This document shows positions 48,902-60,099 of a DNA stretch of 64,000 bases, piece after piece. Position 1 is the stretch's first letter, and each line of letters starts with the position of its first letter. The DNA is from Podarcis raffonei. Lineage: Eukaryota > Chordata > Lepidosauria > Squamata > Lacertidae. Both the position numbers and the translations under genes were made by a program. Under the pieces are notes generated by a model. The model did not search any database. It saw only the letters and a list, made by a program, of their open reading frames with translations, and was not told where the DNA came from. Where the stretch lies: NCBI RefSeq assembly GCF_027172205.1, contig NC_070614.1, forward strand, positions 33,904,001 through 33,968,000. Reading direction: 5' to 3'.

Positions 48902-49159
48902 TTAATAAATTTCACAACAGCCTTCTTTTTTTTCTTTCATTGTATGTATATATGTTTGCATTTAAGCTGTGCCAACTTTCCATATACATACATGCATCCT
49001 TTTCATACAATGTTTTCGACACTGACAGGATCGTGGGCGACTTTCAAACGTTCACATGTAATTTGATGCATTATATATCTTAGCTAATTTTTTATTTTGT
49101 TTTTTGCTGTGGAAACACCACTTAACAGCAAACAACAAAGACTCAGAAATATGCATTCT

Positions 49160-52100
49160 TCAAGGCTTCCTTCTTATTAGCTGTTCCCGGTTGTTCAGCT
49201 CAGGTCTCAGCAAAATAATGTAGCATTTGGGGGAAAAGATGCAACCCAGCAACCCAGCACTGGAGGCTAAGATAGAAAAGATCTCCACTGCTACCATGTA
49301 CTTCCCCTTAGTGCTCAGGTAGGATGGAATAAAGGATAACCAAACACTGCAAAAAAGTAACATACTGAAAGTGATAAACTTGGCTTCGTTGAAACTGTCA
49401 GGCAACCTTCTGGCAAGGAAAGCCACAGTAAAGCTCACAAAAGCCAGGAGCCCCATGTAGCCCAGAACACAGTAAAACATAGTCACCGATCCCTCATTAC
49501 ATTCTAGTACAATTTGTTCAGTCCATGAGTGCATGTCAACATCTGGGAATGGAGGATTGGCTACCAGCCACGTGATGCAGAGTCCTACTTGAACAAAGGA
49601 GCAGGAAAACACAATGGTGTTTGCCAGTCCTTTCCCCACCCATTTCCTCATCCTGGATCCTGGTTTGGTGGCCAGGAAAGCCAGAACTACTGTGATGGTT
49701 TTTGCCAACACACAAGAAACAGCCACTGAGAAGATGATGCCAAAAGCAGTTTGCCGGAAGAAACATGTCACAATGTGAGGCTTGCCAATAAATAGTAGAG
49801 CACTCAGGAAACAGAGCAGAAGTGAAACAAGAAGGGTGTAGGTGAGGTTCCGGTTGTTGGCTTTGACAATGGGAGTATCCTTCCACTTCACAAATATTCC
49901 CAGCACCAAAGCTGTGATCAAAAAAAGGCAAAGAGCAAAAGAGGCTAAGATGATCCCCAAAGGTTCTTCAAAAGTCAAGTAGCTGATGCGCTTGGGAATG
50001 CATAGATCCTGATTTTTATTTGGAAAAGTTTCATCTGTGCATTCATAACAGTCGCTCAGGTCTGAAAAATAAAGGTGTGCTCTCACTCTCAGATATGTGT
50101 ACTAAATTTATTCAACATGCCATAACAGTTCCTCTTGTGTAGATACAAGGGATTTATTTGTCATTTATATTCCACCTTTCCATTTAAAAAATGTTCAGAC
50201 AGATACAAGCAAAACATGGGAAACAATTAATTAGCTTCTTATCGAAATGAACATTACTGTTTTGCACTTTGAGTTTGATATTTCAATTAAAGTATTTGAA
50301 GACTTAAAAAAAATGATAGCTTTTGCAAATGGCAATGACTCATCATTTTACTGATGGTGTTCAAAGCAAAAGTCAAAAGTAAAACTGAATATGCAACACT
50401 GAACAGAGGTGCCTTCCACATTACCCAACATCCCTCTTTTTGTTGTCAACTTACCAATGAGTCTCAGCAACCATTCAAAATGGCTTAGAAAAAAAGAAGG
50501 GATTAATTCTTTGACCTGAATCTAAATTGAAATGGTTTTGAACTTTTCGTACAGCTGGACAGGATCTTAATTTCATATTGTACTCTGTCCTCAAATATGA
50601 TCAGAATTATATTTTTCTTTAAATTTCCATCCAGACCTACTAAATCATTCTATTAAACAAAGATTTGTATGGAACTTGTAAATTAGGGCTGCCATACGTC
50701 TGGGTTTTCCCTATGTATGGCAACCCAATGTAAATACCAAAGAAAAGCAACCCCAGAATTCATGTTTTGCCAAATTACAACGATTCTAGGTAGAGTGTAT
50801 TTCTTACCCTCACGGTCTGAAATCTTCCCTTCTGAACATGGAATGCAATCATAGCAGCAAAATGGTTTCCCCTCCTTCACTTTCTTGCTAAAACCAGGAT
50901 GGCAGCTGTCAGTACAAACTGAGAGTGGACGAGTCTAAGAAGGCAAATGAAAGAGAATAGCAGTTTTGAAAACAATGCGCTTTCGTAAGCCCCGAAAAGA
51001 TTGTTAAGTTCTGAGAAGGTACTAATCCACTATTTCTTTGATTATATTTCTATGCAGCTTTTCATTGAAATGAATCTGAAAGCGCCTTACAAACGATAAA
51101 TAATAACAACATGATAGAACTTAATAGAGCACCACCAATGCAGCATAAAACATGTAGAATAATTATTCATATCATCAGTGAAACCATCAAGGTTATCACA
51201 AGTTGCTGGAGGCTGGGGAATTATAAATTGTTACTTCAGAGATAAACAAAGCCAGAAAACTCCCAGGAAATTCACATTGCACAGGAGGTCAGCAGCCACA
51301 TAGGGATCAAAGCTCAGTTCCTCAACAGCTCAGTTCCTCAACAGCAGCAATTTACCTGGTTAAACCAGCTGTGCCAAATTATGACATCCTCATTGATAGT
51401 GAACGCTTGGTCTGGAAGAGCCTCAGGATCTAACTGGCCAATTTTCTGTTTAGTTTGGTTTGACGAAAAAATCCAGTTGATGACATCAAATCCAGCCATT
51501 AGCTCCCCATTCTTGTCAAAGGAAATTGTGTCCCAAGCACTGTTGTTAAATGAGACAGTTCTCAGGGAATGATGGACCTAAATTGAAAAGGGAAAGGGTA
51601 GATTGGGAGAAATGCTGTTACATATCTTCATTGCAAATTCACACACGATTATCTAAGACTATGTCCAGGGGCAGACTTCAGTAATATGGTACCCTGGGCA
51701 AGGACAAAATTTGGTGCCCCCAAAATATTTCTTGTTTTAACAACAATTCATTTTTCTTCATTATTATTTTGTGCCCCCATCGGCTTGCTGCTGTGTGTGG
51801 GAACTGCCTGCACTGCCCTAATTCCAGTGCTGCTATTTCTCTTTGAACTAAGTAAAACTGGCCTCTCTATGTATAGTTCTGATCGTCTCATACCTATCTG
51901 ATCACTGTGCTTTCTTTGTGCTTGGGCTTCTGCTCCTAGCTAAGGTTTTCTCAGGCTCTTCTATTTGAAGCAGCTTTGAAGAGGTGAACCCAGGAAAACT
52001 AGGGGTTCGATTCAATGGATGGTTTATTTATACATCCCTTTTGGCCAAAATGTAAAATGGACCCCTTTTGATGATAAATATTGGAACCCAACTCAATGGC

Positions 52101-55100
52101 AATCACGCTCACTAGAGAGGTGCAGGAACTACGTTCCATTGAGTTCCTGCTGAAAAAAGCCCTGTGCAGACATATACACTGTACTGTGCTTATGTTACAC
52201 GCAGAGATAATGGAAACAGATAATTTAATTGTAGAGAGTAGAAGGAAGCTAAAAATGTGAACACTGATACAGTTTGGGGAGACATTTAGTACATGGATGA
52301 AGGTGTAGTTTCATCCCCCCCAAAAAAGGTGTTTACTGCCATATGAGGATGTTAAGCATTTTGTTTTTATTATTACATTTATACTCCACCTTTCCTCCCA
52401 AAAGAGCCCAAGTTGGCAACGATTTCCTACATTACCTGCCATGGATGTAGATTCTGAAGCCTCAGTCTCCCTCCATTCAACAACCACATGTATTTGAGTC
52501 TAGAGGAGGACATGGCATGCAAAGCATGGGCCACAGCATAGATAGCATTGTAGATGCTGTAGCTGTGGCCAATCATACTCATTTCAAAAAATGGTGCTGT
52601 AAGGCTCTCCAGCTTCTCTTCCTCAGTGCAAATGTCCCCTTCCACCACATCCATATCATGATGCAGAAACACACAGCTAAAGGCATTTTGCCAGAAGTCC
52701 CTGATGAAACCATCTCCTGCCGTGTTAGAGGGTTTTCTGCTCTCAACAAATTGGTGAAAACGTGGGAGATCACTGGAGTGAATTTGTAAGGATATGGCTC
52801 CAGGGAAAATTTGCATATCCCAATCCTTCTGAAAAACAAATGAAGTGAGCTCCACCTGGGCTGTTCTAATCCACACTTTGCCTTTTGGATAATCTGACAC
52901 CTGCTTTTCTTCTGATAAAAATGGGAAAAATCTAAAAAATGCCATGGAATAAGACGGTCCATATGCCAGCATAGCACTGGCTTTGCTGGCCATCACTTGG
53001 GCATATGTTTTTTCCCCTTCGTCAAACATCTCTTTAATGTTGGGGACAAAAGTTAGTGTGGGGATTCTTACTATGAAATCAAAACAGATGCCATTCTGGG
53101 AAAACATTGGAACCACAGTTTGCACAAATCTTTCTCCTTCTGTAGTATCCATAAGAACAACCCCAACCCATGTCCATTTGAAATGCAGAAGCAAAGACAG
53201 AATCCCCTCATACTGAATGGTCTCCTTTGGAATCATCTGATAGAAAGGGAGGCCTGGTGTTTTATCATTCATCACTGGAGCAGGGCTATATACTAGCTAA
53301 AAGAAGATTTAAGAGAGAAGGAAATGAAGATAAAATAACTATACGTAAAGGTAAAGGTAAACGACTCTGGGGTTGCGGAGTTCATCTCACTTTACAGGCA
53401 GAGGGAGCCAGCATTTATCCACAGTTTTTTCGGGTCATGTGGCCAACATGACTAAGCCGCTTCTGGCGAAACCAGAGCCACACATGGAAACACCTTTTAT
53501 CTTCCCACCGGAGCGGTACCTATTTATCTTCTTTCACTTTGGGGCGTGCTTTCGAACTGCTAGGTTAGCAGGACCTGGGACTGAACAACGGGAGCTCACT
53601 GCGTCGTGGGAATTCGAACTGCTTACCTTCCAATTAGCAAGCCCTAGTCTCAGTGGTTTAGACCACAGCGCCATGCGCGTCCCTCTGTCAACCACCCTAC
53701 TATACAATTTCCATGGGCCTTTCCAGTATTCTGAGGCATTTGCTTTCTTTATAACAGCAATCATTATAATTGTTGTTGTTTGCATTTATCAGTCACGTTA
53801 TACAATAATAATTCTCAAAGTGATTTGCACAGAAAAAAACATGTCACGTAAAATAAATTTGGGGGAAAAAATAAAAAATAAATAAATTTAATACATAACA
53901 ATTTAAGTTAATAAACAATACAATAGAATGCTTAAAATGTTCATCTAGTAACATATTAACAAGTAGAAGTCCTACCCACCCCACTTAAATGTAAGCACTT
54001 GAACAAAACCAAGAATAATGTATTTGTTATACAGTCATACGTCGCGTTTGCTTCAGGTTGAGTGTTTTCAGGTTGTGTCCCGTGGCAACCGAGAAGTACC
54101 AGAAAGGGTTACTTCTGGGTTTCTTTGCTCGCACATGTGCAGACATGCAAAATGACGTCACACGCATGTGCAGAAGCGGTGAGTCATGACCCGCACAGAC
54201 GTGGGTTGTGTTCTGCTCATGTTGTGAACGGGCCTCCAGAACAGATCCCGTTTGTAACCAGAGGTACCACTGTATGTATTTGTTCTTGTATTTTTCAGAT
54301 TGGGAGTATATAAATATCCTATATTGTTAAAATGGGGGAAAATAATATAAAAAGAATTATGAAAAAAATAAAAGGTAACCACTACTACCATTGGAGGCAA
54401 CATTAATTAACCAAAGCCCAAGGTAAGGAAAGTGGTCTTGAAGACTGAAGGCAGACAAGGATGGTGCTAGGCAGGTCACACTAGGGACAGTATTCCCCAC
54501 ATATGATTTCACCACTGAAAAATCACATTCTCATAGGGCTCCACTCTTCCATCAGGTGGGGAACACATAAGAGTGTGAAGACCACTAGGTCCAATTTTGC
54601 AACACAACTGCCATATTGCCTTTTGAAATACCTCTGCTCCATATATTTATCTCTGAGGGAAGTATTGGAATGGGGATTACCCAGCTCATAATGTCAATTC
54701 ATTAAACATTATATTTCTTAGGTCATTATGTGTATATATTGCCTCCAGCATTGGAAGCAGTATGGCTCTGGATACCAGTTGCTGAGGATCATGTTCATTC
54801 ATTAACAGCTACATTACTCTTAAGAATCAGAGATAGATTCTGGCTGGATCTTTTGTTCTGACACATTAGCTACTTAAACATATAAGGGAAAGGTCAGCTC
54901 TAATCTATCATTTTACAATGTGAACAGGGTGGGGTGGTAAGCATTCTGGTCATTTTTTCAAAAAAGTCACCAACATAGTCTAAATTCACAACAATTTTTC
55001 TTCCTCTCCATTGTGAATGTACAAGTGTCCTTGACTTGACATATAGCATTCAAATATATATTGAGTACATGAAATGCACCTATTTCTATTTTCAAACATG

Positions 55101-57795
55101 ACGTGTAATCTGCAAGGATTGTGCATGTGTGCAGAAGTGTTACAGTTCTATGATAGCCTTTTACATATATTGACATGTACACAAAAATATACCCATAAAC
55201 ATCTTACCTGGGGCATCTTGTAGATATCCAAGATATTTGCCACATGAAGGGAGGTTTCAGAGTCCAGTCCTCCAATGACAGCTATTAGGTTATTCGGGGT
55301 GTAACATACATAGTTAGGGAAAAATCTCTCCAATGTGGACATGAGTAACATGGTGGCATGATAGGTCCTCACTGCAGTAAAATGACTGTCATAGATGTCG
55401 AAACCCAAAGTGACATTGGGTAAGAGCTGAAGGTTTTCATTGATCTCCTTTATTGCAAATTCCAAGGCCAAGATATGCTGGTAATTTTTAGGTACTACTC
55501 TAGAACAAGAGTTACATTCTGTATAAGAAGGATATCTCACATTCATCACTTATTACTTATTCTATATCAGTGTACCAGTTATTCTACACTGAATAAAATT
55601 AACACTCTGATCTAAAATATCTTCATCAGAAATATTAATTACAATATTTCTTACTGAGGAATTGTCAGGCTGCTCTCTGTGATTCCCGGCAGGTTGCCCC
55701 AGAATGTGCAAAGACAAGGAAATGTTTCTTACCCTCCACTTTCTATTCAGTACGTATTTACAGAGAGGGGCTATAGAACCCAGCTTTTTGGATAATGGCA
55801 TTGTGCTGAGTGAATCTCCACACACAACAAACAAACAAACAAACAAACAAACAAACAAACAAACAAACACATCTCTCCCACATCAATCTCATCATCTCTT
55901 CTACGGGTGCTGCTAAGTGCCCTCTGTCTTTGAGCTCTTTGTCTCCTACTTTCAAGGTTCGCCAGGTTCTGGGAGGGGGGGTCTGGAATGCTTTCTAAAG
56001 ACCTGTGTCCATCAGCTGTCACCCCCCCCCGGTGCTTCCTCCTCCTCCTCTCCCATTATTTCACCACTTTTGCCTCATCTGCCTCTGAGCTGTGACCTCT
56101 CTCAAATCACTGTTGTGAAACTATGCTGTCTTCCTATTCCTCCTTCCTGGAAGGGTCAGAATGGGGAGCCAGTCTCCACCATCCCTTCTCCTCTGCCCAG
56201 TCCCTGACAGGGGCTTATAATGGCAGACCCTTTCTTCTTATTACTCACTCCCATGCCCTTTAATGTGGTAGAGTGTGCTATGCATATACAGTTCTACCTT
56301 ATTACATTCCCTTACTACTGACTTAGTAGTAAGAATAAAAATAACAACACGTGCTGAATGAAGCAAGATGCTACAATAAATGTTTTTTTGAACAACTCTG
56401 TTAAAGAGGAGGCTACCTTCCTTTTATTTGCTTTTCAGCAATTCCACCTATTTTACACATCTATAGGCATCTTCACTTATTTAACAAGTCAGGTTGCTCT
56501 ATATACATGGCAAAACATTATTTCTCCACCATTCCTCCTCTGCCCAGTCCCTGACAGGAATACAACTATTGTGGGCCTAATTAATTATAATGTGATGTAC
56601 AAAAAATAATATTTGAAGATAATAGATACAATACCATGACAGTATGTAGAATTTCGCATTTTGATGAACACTGATAGTATCAGTTGCTTAATATCATCAG
56701 TGTTGGAAATTTGGAATGCTGGATAATGTCTTGATAATTTACCAATGTAGAGAAGGCTCTACTGTAATCTACCGGTATATGATTCAAAATAGCTTGGATT
56801 CCCTCACACATAAACAATGTTTCTAACTATATTTCTAATTATGTTCTAATCCTACAGTATGTACATTCATACGAATAACCTTCTTATTATATACTCTTAA
56901 CATTTACAATCTATTTCTATGTGTGACAATGGTCAATTACAGATGTTTAAAGATTTTTATGATATAAATCAGACTAAAGAAACAAACTACTTGTGTGTGA
57001 AGCAATATCAGAAGGAATGTGGACTTAGAATTAAGGTGAGAGAGAAAAATGTGAGCTCGAATACAGTAATTTTAGAGAAGTTTGCTATGAAGTAGTAACT
57101 GGTCAGAGTTTTTGGGTGGTTGGGAGCTTAGATTGATTCTAGTACTGCCTCCCCCATCCATGATAAGAAGCAGATATTTTCCTCAAGCATAAACGTTAAG
57201 GTCAATTGAGAGAGAAGACATCCATGATCAGGATTTCCTTTGGTATTTAAGTAGTTAATAGGAGACAAAGTGAAAAGGACAGATTCAGATCACTGAAGAT
57301 GTGCACTGTGTTATGATGCAAGGGTTTAAATATGCACTCAGACATGAAACTCTCTGGGTGATTTTGGGCCAGTCACAATCTCTCAGTGAACACACAGGGT
57401 TGCTGTGATAATAAAATGGGGAGGAAAAGAATCATGTTGAGCTCCTTGGAGAAGTAAGTAAATAAGTAAGTAAGTAAGTAAGTAAGTAACGTTCATAGGA
57501 CTGATCTCATCACACCATGACACTTCTTACTCTGCACAAATGAAGAAAATGGAAAAAATAAAAAATCTTACATCAACTCTTCAGCTGATACTGGAGGTGG
57601 TATTTCAGTGAACGATATTGAGCTGGACATGATGAAACTTTGGGAGGCAATGACACCAATGATGAGGTCTCCTTTCTGATGGTATTTGTGCAGTGGACTG
57701 TGTGGATATTGGACCCTGCGTTTAACGGGAGCCTTGCATGCCATATGAGGAAGCCGAATGAGCAGCAACACCACAAGGACCATCATTCTGAGCAC
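49160..57795 (-). CDS. Vomeronasal type-2 receptor, complete six-exon gene (V2R-G)
   Basis: Exons are 57795-57572, 55499-55208, 53296-52436, 51577-51356, 50934-50808 and 50061-49160, with the same lengths and phases as V2R-F (2628 nt, 875 residues). Relative to V2R-F the 7TM frame differs at 3 of 308 positions. Exon 3 differs at about 18 of 282, and nine of those changes are packed into about 20 residues (52979-53044). The frame is open throughout and splice sites are consensus. Intron 2 holds a Sauria SINE and a MITE, and intron 1 is about 1.5 kb longer than in V2R-F. Comparison with V2R-A/B intron 1 (GATATCTCACATTCAT next to exon 2) suggests F lost sequence there. Probably a functional chemoreceptor. 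Confidence 0.95.
53345..53683 (-). mobile_element. Sauria SINE
   Basis: Reverse complement of the family: 3' tail GGTAAAGGTAAA at the left, ATGTGGCCAACATGACTAAG and GAATTCGAACTGC inside, 5' end CGCGTCCC at 53683. It is more diverged than the copy at 19845. V2R-F lacks it in the same intron. Confidence 0.92.
54030..54274. mobile_element. TA-flanked MITE in intron 2 of V2R-G
   Basis: The left end TACAGTCATACGTCGCG and the right end CCAGAGGTACCACTGTA are inverted, flanked by TA. It is absent from the collinear V2R-F intron near 43790. Internal GTTGTGTCCCGTGGCAACC is not in the other MITEs here, so it is a different subfamily. Confidence 0.7.
55826..55869. repeat. (ACAA)n microsatellite
   Basis: About eleven tetranucleotide units in intron 1 of V2R-G, next to a GC-rich stretch (55880-56210) that I could not classify. 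Confidence 0.95.
57452..57489. repeat. (AAGT)n microsatellite near exon 1 of V2R-G
   Basis: Counterpart of 45453-45478 with more units and one AAAT interruption. Confidence 0.9.
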
Positions 57796-59013
57796 AAGTG
57801 CAAATACTCATTCTATATGCAGATTCTCTTATTTCCATCTACAGCAATGCCACATGTGTTACCATTATTACAATGGCCTGATAAACCAGAAATTTAAATC
57901 TCAAAGTACAGTGTACATCCATTCTTAATCACTAGACCTGTTTCTGAATGCTAGGTAATTTTATTTGACATTTAGCAGGCTGTGTTACTAGTGGAAACTA
58001 CAGCTCCCCAAGGGTTTTTGAAAGACAACAAAAATAATTATAGGTCTTTAACTGCAGGGTACTATAATCACCAAATTAAAGTTAGAGTCATTCTGGGGAA
58101 TTTCAGGGAGGAGGGGGGATTTTTCCGAGATCAGAACAAAAGCTTTCATTTTTATGCTTGACAGGGTGTTGTAAGACGCTTGGGGTTTGAATGACCCGTC
58201 AAGAGTAAAGGATACCAAAAATACTTGAATTAACATCTGATAATAAGATAGGCCTGCTTTTGAATTTGAGTCTGACTATATGAATGCTTTGAACCCTTGC
58301 TTGACCGTTAGGCATTGCAACACCCCCCTCCTCAGTAGTAAATAGTAATGCCACTGACATCCTCCCCAATTTGGTTCAATATACAAATTTATCCATCATT
58401 TAATAATGATGGCCCTCATGCTCAGAGTGTTAGCATGAGATGGTGAGCATGCTGTGTTATTGATCAGTAAAGCAGATGTCCAAATCTAGTTGCTCTGTAT
58501 GTGCATGAACTGGCTGCATTGTATATTCATGTACAAAGCGACAATAATCTAAATTGTTAAATGTGTACTCTCAAAGCATCCTTCTACTTCACTGGGCATG
58601 TGAACAGCCACATTCTAGAGGGATTGAGAGAAAAATCTCCTTCAAAGCTAAAAGAGCCTCAGGCTTGTGAACACAACATGTGCTCTCACGTCCTACTGCC
58701 CAGTGTTCACCAAAGGGCAGCCCAAGGATACTACAGGCTGTGGAAGATAACTCAAGAGTGCTCTTAACCCAATCATGCTTTAGGGTTTCTGCCAATTATT
58801 AAATTCCCTTACCTACCCACACTGAATGACAAGATCAAATAAGTATACATATGATCAGAAAATCAAAACACCATGTGATGTGGAGTAGCCAAAAATGAGG
58901 AGTCTCAATGACCAATCAGGAGCTCACCAAATGTTCCTACTAAGCCCCTACTCAGAATTCCTCAACTGTCATCAAACTCTGCCGTGCAAAAAAGAAAGAA
59001 AAATAATTCCATA
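57796..59013 (-). other. Upstream region of V2R-G
   Basis: Collinear with the V2R-F upstream region to about 58700, after which similarity is lost. It probably holds the promoter; no other gene is seen. Confidence 0.5.
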
Positions 59014-59021
59014 CTGTAGAG

Positions 59022-59355
59022 CAGGGGTGGCCAACTCTCAAGAAACTACAATCTACTTTCAGAATCAAAAGCTGGCAGTGATCTACCCCTGTTTTTTGGG
59101 GGGGGGTCAGCTTTTTTGGGGGGGGTAAAGGCAAGAGACAAAGTTGTAAAGTCACTCACAAAAAGATCACTATGTATGAAAACAGCAGCACAGAGAAAGC
59201 TCCATCTTCCCTTCCAGAGATAAAACAACAATGGCGGGCGGGGCAGGAGTCAGTTTTAGCAGCGCTAAGAAAAGGGAGCCAGAGATCGACCGTGATCTAC
59301 CAAAACCTCGTGGGGATCTACCAGTAGATCATGATCGACCTGTTGGACATCCCTG
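59022..59355. mobile_element. hAT MITE, 334 bp, with 8-bp target duplication
   Basis: Termini CAGGGGTGGCCAAC and its imperfect inverse GTTGGACATCCCTG, flanked by a perfect CTGTAGAG duplication (59014-59021 and 59356-59363). Inside are several GATCTACC/GATCGACC-type repeats near both ends. No coding capacity. Confidence 0.92.
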
Positions 59356-59363
59356 CTGTAGAG

Positions 59364-60099
59364 CAAGTGAGGGTGGGTGCAGCAAAAGAGGGAGGAGGAG
59401 GGGCAAAGCAAGTTTAAACAGCAGCCTGATCTCTCCCTGCCCATTGGGCACTGCTTCCCATGTGCTCGCAAAGATCTCCTCCCTATGGGACACACCAACT
59501 AATCTCTTCTTCCAAGATAGAGAATTTGTGTGGCAAATGCCTTCTTCAAAAGAGCAGAAGTGGCATTGCTAAAGCTATCAAGACTTCTTATTTAATATAA
59601 AGACTCCTGAAATGCCTCACTCCTGGGATGTGAAAGCAGCATTAGTTAAGGTATAGCTCAGAACATTCAAGACCAATGGTTCAAAAGACAAAAAATAATT
59701 GCTTCTCCTAGAATAGATTCCACTAGTGGTAGTTTGCTATTGTATAGCTGAGAGTACCCTGAGATAATAAATTCTATGGCTATGGTCTATAAGGAATTTA
59801 CTAGCTGCATACGTCTCAGCATCAGCAAAGACTATAAACCCATCTGATTCTTTAAAAAAAATGTTTTGGAATTTTAAGAAGAGCTGCTGTAACACAATTT
59901 GAAGGGAAGAGCTTGAGTATGCATACATGATGTTTTTTATTTTAACAGGGTTTCAAATTAATCATCTATGATCTATACTGTTGGTGAAGATTTATGTAAG
60001 ACAGCTAATGGGAGAGGAAATCATAAAAACTGTGGTGAATGCACATACAGCTCTGGATAGCAGAAAATAGCAAGGACACAGATATACTGCACATAAACT
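59364..60099. other. Intergenic sequence 3' of V2R-H, nothing recognised
   Basis: No conserved reading frame, repeat family or RNA gene seen. Confidence 0.6.

Noticed and set aside
55880-56208. Second solo LTR (minus-strand start TGTCAGGGACTGGGCAG at 56208)
   Set aside because: I could not find the other end or a target duplication; a short related piece at about 56527-56560 complicates the picture.
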